Shown: positions 7,533-17,763, counted from the first letter of the stretch. The stretch: 49,281 nt of DNA from JBDNIO01 sp041688215 (GCA_041688215.1 JBDNIO010000130.1:1-49281); one strand, 5' to 3'. Numbers and translations are program-made. The notes: a model not told the origin generated them from the sequence alone.

Positions 7533-8789
7533 TTAAAGGCGCCGCTCGCCGCGCATGAGGTCCTCTATGCTTTCGCGGGCGCGGACTTCGTGTGCGGTGT
7601 CGCCGTCTACCAGAACCTCGCAGGCGCGGGCGCGGCTGTTGTAATTGGACGCCATAACAAAACCGTAGCTGCCGGCGGAGCGGATGGCCAGAAGATCGCC
7701 CTCGCTTAGCGCCAGGGCGCGGTCGCGGCCCAGCCAGTCCCCGGTTTCGCACACAGGGCCGACGATATCCCATTGCCGGGTTGGGACAGTGGCGGTTTCC
7801 TGCACCGGAACTATCTCTTGCCAGGCGTCATACAGCGCCGGGCGCAGCAGATCATTCATGGCGGCATCGACCACGGCGAAGTTATGCTCGGCGCTGGGCT
7901 TGAGCAACAGCACCTGTGTTAACAGAACCCCGGCATTACCGACGATTACACGGCCCGGTTCGAGCACGAGTTCCAGGTTACGACCGGCCACCAGCGCGCG
8001 TACGGCGTGCGCATATGCAGCCGGCGTGGGCGGGTTTTCGTCCTTGTAACGGATGCCCAGGCCGCCGCCGACATCCAGGTGGCGGATAGATATACCGTCG
8101 GCTTCCAGCCGGTCAATCAGGCGCAAGACACGCGTGATGGCCTCTTTTATGGGGGCCAGATCCGTAAGTTGCGAGCCGATATGGCAATCAACACCGACGA
8201 TTTCAATATTCGCCATACGCGCGGCGCGCGCGTAAATTTCCGGCGCACGGGCGATATCGATACCGAACTTGTTCTGCTTCAAACCGGTAGCAATGTAGGG
8301 GTGCGTGCCGGCGTAGATGTCCGGATTAACGCGCAGCGAAATGCACGCGGTCTTGCCCATTTTTTCCGCGACCGCCTGTAGTTGTAGCAATTCGGCTTCG
8401 GATTCGACGTTGAAGCAGCGGATGCCGACCTCCAGCGCGCGCTGCATTTCGTTCACGCGCTTGCCAACGCCGGAAAACACAATCTTTTGCGCCTCGCCGC
8501 CGGCGCGCAGCACGCGTTCGAGTTCGCCGCCGGAAACTATGTCGAAGCCGGCGCCCATGTCGGCCAGCAAGCCAAGAATTCCGAGATTGGAATTGGCCTT
8601 CACTGCATAACAGATCAGGTGTGGAGAACCATCTGCCGTGGCGCTTAATGCCTCATCAAAAACGCGGTAATGCCGGGTAATGGTGGCGGCCGAGTAAACA
8701 TAGCAGGGCGTGCCGAAGCGCGCAGCAATATCAGCCAGTGCCACGTCTTCAGCGTACAGGAGCCCGTTGCGATACTGAAAATGGTCCAT
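7533..8789 (-). CDS. lysA: Diaminopimelate decarboxylase
   Basis: Cytoplasmic PLP enzyme that makes L-lysine from meso-diaminopimelate, the last step of lysine synthesis. The 418-residue product is of normal length. Visible features are the PLP lysine in YAVKANSN (K64), the HIGSQ loop (203-207), the glycine-rich phosphate site GGGLGIRY (241-248), the EPGR motif (277-280) and the active-site cysteine in CETGDW (C347). Its ATG overlaps the lptM stop in a TAATG junction, so the genes are coupled. dapF often follows lysA in gammaproteobacteria; here its place is taken by the zinc-ribbon/pilin composite gene and polA. Confidence 0.97.
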   Translation of the reverse strand: MDHFQYRNGLLYAEDVALADIAARFGTPCYVYSAATITRHYRVFDEALSATADGSPHLICYAVKANSNLGILGLLADMGAGFDIVSGGELERVLRAGGEAQKIVFSGVGKRVNEMQRALEVGIRCFNVESEAELLQLQAVAEKMGKTACISLRVNPDIYAGTHPYIATGLKQNKFGIDIARAPEIYARAARMANIEIVGVDCHIGSQLTDLAPIKEAITRVLRLIDRLEADGISIRHLDVGGGLGIRYKDENPPTPAAYAHAVRALVAGRNLELVLEPGRVIVGNAGVLLTQVLLLKPSAEHNFAVVDAAMNDLLRPALYDAWQEIVPVQETATVPTRQWDIVGPVCETGDWLGRDRALALSEGDLLAIRSAGSYGFVMASNYNSRARACEVLVDGDTAHEVRARESIEDLMRGERRL

Positions 8790-8950
8790 TACGGCAGCTG
8801 GGTTTCGGCTTCAGGCGTGGTCGCGGATTCGGTTTGACTTTCGTTACCGGCAACCGAGGCATCGCCGGGCAGGTATAACGGCCCTTTCTGGCCGCAGCCA
8901 CTGGCTCCGGCCAGCAGCAGTAGCGTTAACGCGATTCGAGTCAGGCGCAT
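8789..8950 (-). CDS. lptM: LptM (YifL-type) small outer-membrane lipoprotein
   Basis: A 53-residue lipoprotein with a hydrophobic leader, lipobox ASGC (lipidated Cys19) and the family hallmark CGQKGPLYLP just after the cysteine. The remainder is a short acidic tail. LptM in E. coli helps the LPS translocon LptD/LptE mature by promoting correct disulfides in LptD. Linkage to lysA is the usual context and supports the call. It starts 3 bp after the upstream beta-barrel gene ends and its stop overlaps the lysA start. The hallmark and the position together make this secure despite the small size. Confidence 0.93.
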   Translation of the reverse strand: MRLTRIALTLLLLAGASGCGQKGPLYLPGDASVAGNESQTESATTPEAETQLP

Positions 8951-8953
8951 GTT

Positions 8954-10408
8954 TCACTCAGCTTGGGTGGCAAAGCACGCGAGTTTAACATCGCAGCGCC
9001 AACGGCGCGGGGCGATTTCCCGCGGCCGTTTACCTTGCTGATAGAAGTTAGCGCGCAGCCCTAAGGACAGTGCGTTCACATCCGGCTCATCCGTGCCATT
9101 GATTGCCTGATCCAGATCGATCTGGCCGTCCATGTAATCAATGACCAGTGCGTAGTTGGACCAGGGCTGGCGGTTTGGCACGCTCAAAATCAGGCGCAGA
9201 CCGTAGAACCGCGGGTCGGCATCGTTCTGGCTGTTGCTGAATTCGGTACGCGCGTAACGGTACCAAGCATTGAATGACACGCCGGGGATTATCCGGGCGC
9301 GTGCGCCCACTTCGCCGCCGTAACCGTCCGCCACGTTTTGCGCGATCACCAGGCGCTCGTAGGTGATCTGGCCGCAAACATCCAGATGCGCGGGGCCAAG
9401 TGCGTGGCCATAACGCAGGTCGGGACCGATGGAGGCGGTGTCCGATAGCACCACATCGGCGTCGGGGGCGTCGGTATCGTAATCTATGGTTCGCAGCGTG
9501 CCGCGCACGAATACGTTGTCTGCCAACAAGGCCTAGGCTTCCAGCCCGAGGCCGCCCTGATTGTTGATATCCGCACCGCCACCGCTGGCTTCGCCGGCCA
9601 CCACATAGCTGACTTGTGCGTAATTGTAGGAGGTGGGTGGGTTGTCCGGCAGCACGGGCAGATCTTCGGATTCCACGCCATAGTTATAGCGTAGGCCGAG
9701 CGTGAACTGGCTGAGATCGGCGTCCTGTTCGGTGCCGCCCGTTTCAATTTCAATTTCGCCACCGCGGTAGCCGGCAGTTAGCGCCAGTCTGGGCGATACG
9801 TGATAAAGCGCAGTCACATCGTAAATCAGCGGGGTGATGTCGACGTTGGCGCCGCCGGCATCGGCCTGGGTATCCGCATAACGCACCGACGCGTTCAATT
9901 ACAGCAAGGACAAAGGCGAAAAACGCAGGCCCGCGGCCAGGCCGTAGCCGGTAGCCGCCAGGCCCTGGCAACCAATGCGGTCATAGCTGACCTGGCCCCA
10001 GATATCGAGCGGGAAGTTACCGCGCAGTATCGGCAAATTCACGCCGGGACCGGCGTGAATCCAATCGCTGAAGGCTTGGTCGGTGGCGTCCAGGCGATAA
10101 TCCGGCGTCATGCTGGCGCCGTTTATGAATACATAGTCGCCGAGGGATTTTGAAAACTGAATATCCAGGCCGTTGCCATCGATATCGTCCCCGTTGTCGT
10201 CTTCCAGCTCCGAGTTGACGATATAGCCCATCTGGAAATAGTCGTAGCTGAATCCATCCGGGGCCGGCGCCGCGGATTTGTTCTGCGTATCGGCCGTGTT
10301 CGACGGCGGCACGGCAATGCCGGCGTTATCCGCCGCGGCCATGGCAAAGCCCGTCCAGCACAATGCGGCAACACCGCATAGTGCAGCTGATATTCTGGTC
10401 TTTCGCAT
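8954..10408 (-). pseudogene. Tandem outer-membrane beta-barrel protein interrupted by two in-frame stops
   Basis: Start at 10408 has a good ribosome site (GGAGAAG) and a signal peptide (AMA/A). The 484-codon frame holds two similar beta-barrel halves. Each begins with an aromatic strand (YDYFQMGYIV; YNYAQVSYVV), has a middle strand pair (LDIWGQVSYDR; LDVCGQITYER) and closes with an LxLRxNY/NF strand (FTLGLRYNY; LSLGLRANF). The frame is never shifted, but carries TAA at 9901-9899 (codon 170) and TAG at 9535-9533 (codon 292). Alternating beta pattern and halves continue straight across both stops, so this was recently one gene. It may be a young pseudogene, a readthrough gene, or two base-call errors. 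It sits 3 bp upstream of lptM and so heads the lptM-lysA-polA operon. Specific function not recognised. Confidence 0.75.
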
Positions 10409-10591
10409 ATTTTCTTCTCCCTGTGTGCGCTGGAATCGTAGCGCTTTTTCCGCATTCGGTATCAAAGCCCGGTCTATATAGCCTTTTTTGCGCCCGTTGA
10501 AAAGCACGGCGCCCCAAAGTCGTGCAATCGTTATGCTGTTGCGCTTATTATCTGGCTTGCCCAGAATGCACCGATTTTTGCGGAGTGGCTT

Positions 10592-11254
10592 ATGCTTGAA
10601 ACAGTTGCTGTAGACGCGCGCGGCGAACACAAAGCCAGCGTGATCTGGTTACATGGCCTGGGCGCCGACGGCCATGATTTTATACCGATCGTGCCCGAGT
10701 TACAGCTTGCTGATGATCTGGGCGTGGGTTTTGTTTTTCCGCATGCGCCGGTGCGCCCGGTTACTTTGAACAATGGCATGGCCATGCGCGCCTGGTACGA
10801 TATCATTGGCCTGGATCGCAACGGCCCGGAAGACGACAAGGGCATCGAGGCCGCGCGCGCCGAGGTGGAAACGCTGATTCAGGCAGAGAAAGACAAAGGC
10901 ATTCCGGCAAATAAAATAGTGCTTGCCGGCTTTTCCCAGGGCGGTGCCATCGCGCTGCATGCGGGTCTGCGACACAGCGAAACCCTGGCCGGGGTCATGG
11001 GGTTATCCACCTACTTGCCGCTACGTGTCAGCCTGGCGGAGCAGGCCAGCCCCGCAAACAGTGATACCGAAATTCTGCTGGCCCATGGCAGCATGGACCC
11101 CATGGTGCCCCAGCAGCTGGGTGAGCTCAGCCGCGATGCATTGCAGTCTGCGGGCTATAACGTGGCCTGGCACAGTTATCCCATGCAGCACCAGGTGTGC
11201 CTGGAAGAAATTCGCGATATCGGCGCCTGGCTCACCCGGCGAATGGGCGCTTAG
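10592..11254 (+). CDS. Carboxylesterase/phospholipase family alpha/beta hydrolase
   Basis: A 220-residue cytoplasmic serine hydrolase of the bacterial carboxylesterase / acyl-protein thioesterase-like family. The oxyanion-side motif WLHGLGADGHDF is at 19-30. The nucleophile Ser115 is in GFSQGG, Asp169 in GSMDPMVP and His200 in MQHQVC, giving a complete triad. The RAWYDI segment (66-71) is also typical. Start 10592 is preceded by GCGGAG at good spacing. These enzymes cleave short acyl esters and have no single known physiological substrate. Divergent from the beta-barrel gene; followed by the DedA gene in the same direction. Confidence 0.93.
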   Translation: MLETVAVDARGEHKASVIWLHGLGADGHDFIPIVPELQLADDLGVGFVFPHAPVRPVTLNNGMAMRAWYDIIGLDRNGPEDDKGIEAARAEVETLIQAEKDKGIPANKIVLAGFSQGGAIALHAGLRHSETLAGVMGLSTYLPLRVSLAEQASPANSDTEILLAHGSMDPMVPQQLGELSRDALQSAGYNVAWHSYPMQHQVCLEEIRDIGAWLTRRMGA

Positions 11255-11278
11255 GCGCAGCCGCCATAAGCATCCTAT

Positions 11279-11865
11279 ATGGTCGAAACACTGCAGGCTA
11301 TGGGTGGCGCAATACGGTTATATCGCAATAATCGTCGGTTGTTTTTTCGAGGGTGAAACAGCCGTAATTCTGGGCGTTATCGCCTCCCTAAAGGATTATT
11401 TGTCGTTGCAGGGGAGTGTTGATTGCCGGCTTTGTGGGCACTGTAATCAGCGATAATTTCTGGTTTCATCTGGGTCGCCACATGGGCCGCCCATTTATCG
11501 AGCGCCATGAAGGCTGGAAGGCCAAGGCCGTAAAAACCGAGCAGCTAATGGAACGCTTCGGCGCCCCGGTAATGATCGGCTTTCGTTTTTTCTATGGCCT
11601 GCGTTCGATTACCCCGTTTATGCTCGGCGCGGCGCGCATCTCGCCGCTGCGATTCCTGCTGTATGAAGCAACCGGTGCGCTGATTTGGCTAAGCATAGTC
11701 GCGACTCTGGGTTTTTATCTCGGTGCCGCCGTGGAACAGCTCGTCGGTCGCATCCATAATGTGGAAAAGGTCATGGCCATCGGCGTGGCCACCCTGGCCC
11801 TGATCATATGGGCGGTGTATCTGATTCGCTGGCGCTTGCGGCTGCGCCGGCAACGCTCCGAATAG
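11279..11865 (+). pseudogene. DedA-family membrane protein with two single-base frameshifts
   Basis: DedA proteins are inner-membrane scramblase-like carriers of undecaprenyl phosphate or phospholipids. The sequence begins at 11279 and reads as DedA across three frames: the start to about 11300, then YGYIAIIVGCFFEGE..., then from about 11415 FVGTVISDNFWFHLGR...RFFYGLRSITPFMLG. Both breaks sit in G runs (GGG 11302-11304 and GGGG 11411-11414). Removing one G from each restores one open frame of about 194 codons with the family hallmarks FFEGE and the RFxxGxR helix. Two +1 changes in homopolymers with no other damage look like sequencing or assembly errors, so the gene may be intact in the cell. 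It ends 3 bp before the convergent tamB end. Confidence 0.8.
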
Positions 11866-11868
11866 ACG

Positions 11869-14800
11869 TTACTGGCCGCCGCGTTCAATGCTGTAAATAA
11901 CATCGCCGCCGGTGGCGGTGCCGCTGGACTGGGTCTCCAGTTGCCAGCGCGGGCTCAGGATATAGCGCAGGCGCACAGTCGAAACCGGCTCGAACAGACC
12001 CAGGCCGTAGCTGACGTAAAGCTTGGGCGTAAGATATTTACCGACCACCAGCGCGGCTTGCCCAGCTTTGCTGCCGTCGTTTGCTATACCGATGTCGTCC
12101 ACGCCGATGCGGTCACCGATATTGCGCGCCAGAAAATTGCCGCCCTTAACTCCCAGCGCCAGCGCCAGCGCCGCACGCGTGACCAGACTGGTTTCCGCAG
12201 CCGAAGCGTCATTCGGCGGGCGGCCCAGCACCAGCCACGATAACTGTTCGGATTGCGTCATGGCCGGCGGCTCGGAAAACAGCTTGAAATCCGGTTGTTG
12301 CAATTGCCCGCGCACGCGCACGCCCACCAGAAGTTCCTCGTTGGGCCGGCGCACGGCGCGTACGTCCAGCGCCGGTTCACTGACCGGGCCGCCGGCGAAC
12401 AGAACGCGGCCATTCTGGATGGTCAGATCCTGGCCGTAGGCCTTGTATTCGCCCACCACGACGCGCAGTTCGCCGCTGCCCAGTGCCGGTTCGGCCGGTT
12501 CCAGGGTTACCAGCAGATTGCCGACGATAATCGCTTTCAGACCAAAGCCCTCAAAGCGCACCTTGTCGCCCGGGATGCGGTGCAGGGTATCGGCATAGTT
12601 GCGGCCGCGTTCGGCGAAATCGGTTAGCCGAGTTTCGGGGTCGCCTACGATGAGCCGCACCCGCGCGTGCAGCGCCCGGCCGAGTTGCGCATCCTCGCCG
12701 GTGCTGCCTGGCTTCACGATAATCTGGTCGTCGGATACGGTAACCGCGCCATTGCTTGCGGGTAGATTCTTCGGGGTGATGTCGGCTTTGGGAATGGTTA
12801 CGCTGCCGCTAACGTCGATACGTTCCGGGTTGAGTGCAATGCTTAAATCGGGCGACGCCCAGACACGCGCGTCGCGCGTATCCAGTACCTTGAATTTGTC
12901 GCCCTGGACTTGCATATCCACGGTCAGTCCGGCGCCGCCGAGGCCGATATCGCCTTGGGCAGTAAGGCTGCCACCACCGGATTTGACCTGCATATCCAGA
13001 CTTAACTGTTGACCGCGGCCGATTACAGACAGGACGATGTCTTTAATTTCCAGACCCGGACCGGCCAGGCTAAGCACCGGCGCGTTAAGACTGACTTGGC
13101 CGTTGATCTGCGGCGCGCCAAGACTGCCGGAAAGCGCGAGCTCGCCGCGCACTTCGCCCTCGGCGCGTTCAATGTCGGGCACCAGCGCGGGCAGTGCGCT
13201 CAGGTCTTCGATCAGCAGGTTTATGTTGCCCGAAAGCGGGCGCTGCATTAACGTCGCGGCCGTGGCCGGTATGCGGGCATCCATTTGTATGCCGCCGCCG
13301 GCCAACAAGGGTAAATCCGCCCGCGCCTCTAACCCGTCGGCGGCCATCGTGGCAGACAGGTTGCCGGGTGCGAAGGCCAGAGCCTGGACCGGTTCGCCTT
13401 GGGCGTCGCGGGGTACGACGCTGATTTCGCTGGTAGTCAGTTGCAGGTTAACGTCCGGCTCGGTGCTGGCGTTAGTCATGCGCAGGTCGCCATTGCCGGA
13501 TAGTGCCCCGCCGAGTTCCAGATCGGGTGGTAAAAAGGGTTTCAGGTAGGCCAGCGCCAGGTCTTCGAGTGAAAATTCGGCTTGCGTCACCGCGGGAGTT
13601 TTATTTGCCTGCAAGCAGAGTTTGGCGTTGTCGCTGCGCCAGCAGGCTTGTTCCAGTTGTTGTTTGTCGGAACTGATCAGTCCGGACGCCGGGCCGGCCA
13701 GCGTCCATGGCGCCAACTGCGGATACGCCAGGCGCACCTGTTGCAGGGTAAATGCCCATTGGTTATGGGATGGGGGAAGCGATCCGGACAGGGCGATTTC
13801 GGCTTTGCCTTTGTCGCTGTCGGCGTCAAGCGTGAGTTCGTGCGCTGAGGGCGTGCCGTTGCAGGTGAGCACCAGGCTGTTCAGAATGACACCGCTGAAG
13901 TAGCCGCCTTCGGCGTTCAAATTCAGGCTGGATTCGCGCGCACCGCTCACATCTATATCGGCGTCCAGATTCAATTGCGTCAGACGATAGTCCAGATAGC
14001 GCAGCCCCGTACCGTTCAACCGAGCCTGCACCAACGGCGCCTCCAGCGTACCGGCGATTTGCCCGTTGCCATGCAGTTCACCGGCTGCGTTGGGCAGGGT
14101 GGTGCCGAGATCGCTGGAATCCAGCGACCAGCTAATATCAAGCGCCTCGGCGATTCGCCCCTGCGCCTGCAAGCGGGTTTCTCCGGCGACCAGTTGCAAT
14201 TGCTCGATCACGCTCAGTTTGGGGGCGTAGTGCCCGCGGGCATCCAGGCGCAAGGGCTGCTCTCGCAGTTGCCCGTCGACATGCAGTTTCTGCACCTGCA
14301 CAAGCAAGCCATCCGCCTGCTGCTCGGCCTGCGCAAGCAAATGCAGGTCCAGTTTTCCGGGCCAGCCAGCGACTATCGCGCCGGGATTAACGTTTTGGCC
14401 GCGTAACTCGGCGTCTACTTTTAACGCCGGTGCCCAGATAATATTGGCGTTGCCCTCGACAGTGCCCGGCGCGCCCGACAGAGCCAGTGTATTCAGGTTG
14501 AATGACTCGGTATTACCCTGGCCTTCCAGGCGCAGGCGGCCTTCCTGTTCAGCCCCGGCCAGCACCCAGCGCAGCCCGCCATCGAGCTTGTAATTGTGCA
14601 GCGGGCCGGTAAGTGTGAATTCGCCTTCTGGGCTGCTGTATTCGGGATCGCCATTCAGCGGCCACTGCAGCTTTTGCCAGCGCAGAACAAGGTCCAGCGC
14701 GTTGCCCTCGCTAAGAGCCACTTTACCTTGCGCCGACAACTGGCCCGGGGTGTCCGGGCTGGTCAAATCAAGTTGGTCTATTTGCACGGCTTTGCCGGTG

Positions 14801-15753
14801 TAGCGGCCGGCGGTTTCCAGCAACGCGCTGCCGTATTCGGATTCCTGCGCTCGGGCTTTGATCTGATAAGTCAGGTCGCTTAGGCCGCCGTTGGCATTGA
14901 TGTCGGCATCCAGGGTAACCGTGGGCAGGTCTTTTTTGATGGCTGCGAGTTGGGTTTTTTCCAGCACGATTCTGGCGTTGATGCCAAGATCGCCGAGCAG
15001 GTCTTTCAGTTCGACATTGGCGTTGATGTTATAAGGCGCGGCCAGGGTTTGCGTCACCCGCATTTTGCCCAGGTTGCCTTGCAGTTCCGTTACGCCCTGG
15101 AGCGGCGCAAGCTCGGGCAGCCGGAATTCCCACTTGAGTTTGGCCTCGCTGCTGTAGCCTGCGCGGGGGGTGAGCACTGCCCCGCCTTGCAGGTTGAACT
15201 GCGGGCCGTGGGCACTGAGTTCGCGGATCAGCCAGCGCTTGTTATTCAGGCCGGCCAGTAAATGTATGCGCTCGATCACAAACGGCTCGGCATCGGGCGC
15301 GGTGCGGATTTCGGCGTTGTCCAGAGTGAGCGCATCGAGGCGCACTTCCACCGGCAAATTGATGGCTTGCGGCAGGGCAAACGGTTCGCTCGGTTCTTCA
15401 GGTTCCGTGCCGGGTAGCGCGGTGTACTCCAAACCCGCGATGGCGAGATTTTCTATATGCAGCCGTTTTTGCAGTAGCGCTGAAACTGACCACTCCAGCC
15501 GCAGCCGCCTCACACCCAGCCGCATACTTTCGGTATTCACCTGCAGGCCGTGTATTTCAAGCGGGCCAATCAGCCGACCACGGACTTCGGCTATCTCAAT
15601 GTTTTCCGGCAGATAGTCTTTCGCGGTATTCCAGGTCCAGCGCAGCCCGCTTTCGGTGCTGGTAGCTCCAATCAGCGTGGCGGCCAGCACCACTACCAGC
15701 AAGAGCAAGCCGGCCAGTGACCAGAGCAGGGCTTTTAGTAATTTGCGCGCCAT
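11869..15753 (-). CDS. tamB: Translocation and assembly module protein TamB
   Basis: Large periplasm-spanning protein (1294 residues; E. coli TamB is 1259) anchored in the inner membrane by one N-terminal helix (about 8-28). The long middle is repetitive beta-rich AsmA-like/bridge-type sequence forming a hydrophobic groove. The conserved C-terminal TamB (DUF490) domain is visible from about residue 960 on, with stretches such as PALDVRAVRRPNEELLVG and the terminal SPRWQLETQSSG. TamB acts with TamA in outer-membrane protein insertion and, with its paralogues, in phospholipid transport to the outer membrane. Its ATG overlaps the tamA stop (TAATG), so translation is coupled. Confidence 0.96.
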   Translation of the reverse strand: MARKLLKALLWSLAGLLLLVVVLAATLIGATSTESGLRWTWNTAKDYLPENIEIAEVRGRLIGPLEIHGLQVNTESMRLGVRRLRLEWSVSALLQKRLHIENLAIAGLEYTALPGTEPEEPSEPFALPQAINLPVEVRLDALTLDNAEIRTAPDAEPFVIERIHLLAGLNNKRWLIRELSAHGPQFNLQGGAVLTPRAGYSSEAKLKWEFRLPELAPLQGVTELQGNLGKMRVTQTLAAPYNINANVELKDLLGDLGINARIVLEKTQLAAIKKDLPTVTLDADINANGGLSDLTYQIKARAQESEYGSALLETAGRYTGKAVQIDQLDLTSPDTPGQLSAQGKVALSEGNALDLVLRWQKLQWPLNGDPEYSSPEGEFTLTGPLHNYKLDGGLRWVLAGAEQEGRLRLEGQGNTESFNLNTLALSGAPGTVEGNANIIWAPALKVDAELRGQNVNPGAIVAGWPGKLDLHLLAQAEQQADGLLVQVQKLHVDGQLREQPLRLDARGHYAPKLSVIEQLQLVAGETRLQAQGRIAEALDISWSLDSSDLGTTLPNAAGELHGNGQIAGTLEAPLVQARLNGTGLRYLDYRLTQLNLDADIDVSGARESSLNLNAEGGYFSGVILNSLVLTCNGTPSAHELTLDADSDKGKAEIALSGSLPPSHNQWAFTLQQVRLAYPQLAPWTLAGPASGLISSDKQQLEQACWRSDNAKLCLQANKTPAVTQAEFSLEDLALAYLKPFLPPDLELGGALSGNGDLRMTNASTEPDVNLQLTTSEISVVPRDAQGEPVQALAFAPGNLSATMAADGLEARADLPLLAGGGIQMDARIPATAATLMQRPLSGNINLLIEDLSALPALVPDIERAEGEVRGELALSGSLGAPQINGQVSLNAPVLSLAGPGLEIKDIVLSVIGRGQQLSLDMQVKSGGGSLTAQGDIGLGGAGLTVDMQVQGDKFKVLDTRDARVWASPDLSIALNPERIDVSGSVTIPKADITPKNLPASNGAVTVSDDQIIVKPGSTGEDAQLGRALHARVRLIVGDPETRLTDFAERGRNYADTLHRIPGDKVRFEGFGLKAIIVGNLLVTLEPAEPALGSGELRVVVGEYKAYGQDLTIQNGRVLFAGGPVSEPALDVRAVRRPNEELLVGVRVRGQLQQPDFKLFSEPPAMTQSEQLSWLVLGRPPNDASAAETSLVTRAALALALGVKGGNFLARNIGDRIGVDDIGIANDGSKAGQAALVVGKYLTPKLYVSYGLGLFEPVSTVRLRYILSPRWQLETQSSGTATGGDVIYSIERGGQ

Positions 15754-17591
15754 TACAGGTCCGGCCCCAGGCTGAAATGGAAGGCGAAGTCGCTGTCCGG
15801 ATCATCCAGCGGATGGGCGAAATCCAGCCGAACCATGCCCACCGGGGAAAGCCAGCGCAGGCCAATGCCGACGCCGCGTTTGAGTTTCAGGCTGGTGGTA
15901 TTGGCGGCGTCGCCGGCGTCAAAAAAAAGCGCAGCACCGTAGTTTTTGTAAATCAGTCGATCCACTTCCACGCTGGCGACAGCGAGGTAGCGGCCGCCGA
16001 TGTCGTCATTATCGCCATTGACCGGGCTAATTGTTTGGTAGCTATAGCCGCGCACGCTGCGATCGCCGCCGGTAAAAAATCGTTGTGACGGGGGCAGTTG
16101 CGAAAAGTCGCTGGTTTCTATCGCGCCCAGTTCGCCGCGCAGCAGCAAGCGGCTGCGCGGACCCAACGGCAGCACACTGGCGCCGTTGAATTTGAGTTGC
16201 AGAAAATCAGTGGACGAGAAAATGCTTTCCGTGCCGCCGTGAATGTCGCCCGACAGGCTAATACCGCGACGCGTGCGCAGTGCGTCGTCGGCGCGTTTAA
16301 AACTCAGGGTTAGCCCCGGATACAGGAGGTCGCTGGTGCTGCTGCCTTCGCCGAAATCGAAGTTTTCGCGTTCGGCGCTCAGGTAAACGCGTCGCCGGCC
16401 CCAGCGCCAGCCATCCTCGATACTGGAGGAAAGTATAAAGCTGTTACTTACCGCGCCGCCGAACTCTTCGCTTTTGGCGGTGGCGCCAAAAGTGAGCTGG
16501 TCGGTCGAGACCTCATCAATGGGGATGATGTAACGTGCTGACAGTGCCTGTTTCACTACAGACAGTTGCAGGTCGCTGCGAAATTTGTGGCCGCGCTTGT
16601 TCAACCTGCGCAGCTCCACTCCCAGGCCGACACGCGGCCCGGTGTCGGTACCGTAGCCTGCGCTCGCGCTGTATTTCTGCGGTTTGCTGGGTTGCGTGCG
16701 TACGGTAATCGGCAGGTGCGGACGGCGCGGCGCCGGCGGGCCGGACAGGCGGCGGAAAAACATGCGGGACAGGGCGATGTCGTTGCGCCCTTTTTTCTCC
16801 AGCGGTTGCTCGGCAATGCGTTTGCGATCCGCCTCGATCTCCACCTGGCTGAAATAACCGGTATCAGTTAATGCCAATTGCAGCTCGTTAAGGCGGGACG
16901 TATTGAATGGTGCGCCGGGCTCGAATGGCACATGGCGTTGTGCGAATTCGGGTTTGAGTATGTCCTGTTCGATGCTCACTGGCCCGAAGTAGTAGCGCTG
17001 CCCGGTTTCCAGCACCAGTGCTATTTCCGCCCGGTTAGCTTCCGCAGTTACCCTGATCTCAGACTCTTTATAAGCCGCGTCCAGGTAGCCGTTGTCATAA
17101 GCGGCCTGAATCAGGGCGGTTTTGGTCGTGCTGTACTGGCTGTGTACCAGGCGCTTGCCCGGGGCCAGCTTGCTGGCGTTCAGGGCCTTTTGCACGCTGG
17201 GCTCATTCGCGCCTTCGCCGCGCGCTTGCAGGCGCAGTTTTTCCACCCGGGTCGGCGGGCCTTTGTCTATGGTGTAGCGGGCCGCCCACTCGTCACCTTC
17301 GGCGTCCAGCGCAGTTGTGATAACCGGCTGGTAATAGCCAAAGGGCTGCAGGGCCGACAGGATTTCGCCGCGCGCACGCCGGTGCAGGCGCGCAATGTGG
17401 CTGGCCGACCATTCATTTTCATGTTCGGCGGCAATCGACAGGAAAGCGCTGACGTTATCGGCCAGCTTGCCTTTTACGCCTTCGATTTCAACGCCAACGC
17501 TATCCGCCCAGCCAGCCGGGCTGGCCAGGATCAGCATGAGCAGCGCGAGTCTGGCGAGCCGCCGGGAGGAGGTGGGCGAAAAAACAAACAT
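15753..17591 (-). CDS. tamA: Outer-membrane assembly protein TamA
   Basis: Omp85-family barrel that partners TamB. I choose the start at 17591, which gives a signal peptide ending near GWADS and a 612-residue product; the frame is open 45 codons further but that part has no signal or family character. POTRA domains (about 25-260) precede the 16-strand barrel. The TGGDRSVRGY motif is the conserved lid-lock loop of the Omp85 family. The C-terminal strand ends in FHFSLGPDL, close to the aromatic-ending pattern recognised by BAM. Upstream of and overlapping tamB by one base. The ribosome site is weak, so the exact start is uncertain. Confidence 0.93.
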   Translation of the reverse strand: MFVFSPTSSRRLARLALLMLILASPAGWADSVGVEIEGVKGKLADNVSAFLSIAAEHENEWSASHIARLHRRARGEILSALQPFGYYQPVITTALDAEGDEWAARYTIDKGPPTRVEKLRLQARGEGANEPSVQKALNASKLAPGKRLVHSQYSTTKTALIQAAYDNGYLDAAYKESEIRVTAEANRAEIALVLETGQRYYFGPVSIEQDILKPEFAQRHVPFEPGAPFNTSRLNELQLALTDTGYFSQVEIEADRKRIAEQPLEKKGRNDIALSRMFFRRLSGPPAPRRPHLPITVRTQPSKPQKYSASAGYGTDTGPRVGLGVELRRLNKRGHKFRSDLQLSVVKQALSARYIIPIDEVSTDQLTFGATAKSEEFGGAVSNSFILSSSIEDGWRWGRRRVYLSAERENFDFGEGSSTSDLLYPGLTLSFKRADDALRTRRGISLSGDIHGGTESIFSSTDFLQLKFNGASVLPLGPRSRLLLRGELGAIETSDFSQLPPSQRFFTGGDRSVRGYSYQTISPVNGDNDDIGGRYLAVASVEVDRLIYKNYGAALFFDAGDAANTTSLKLKRGVGIGLRWLSPVGMVRLDFAHPLDDPDSDFAFHFSLGPDL

Positions 17592-17763
17592 GGTTCTGGT
17601 AGACCGTAATTCTGTGCGCTTGGTTCGCGCGAGCCGCCAATGACGGGCTTCGCGGGTATTGAGTTGAGAATCTGGCTGTGTGGGGCCGGATGCCAAGATA
17701 GTGCTGCATTCACCTACAAGTAACACGCTGGATTATTTAGGCTAAGAGCGGCTCTGACAGGCC

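Noticed and set aside
11941..15616. Many plus-strand frames opposite tamB
   Set aside because: Antisense shadows of a long repetitive gene; nothing recognisable in their translations.
17592..17726. Longer tamA start
   Set aside because: The extra 45 codons carry no signal peptide or family similarity, while 17591 gives a normal signal peptide.
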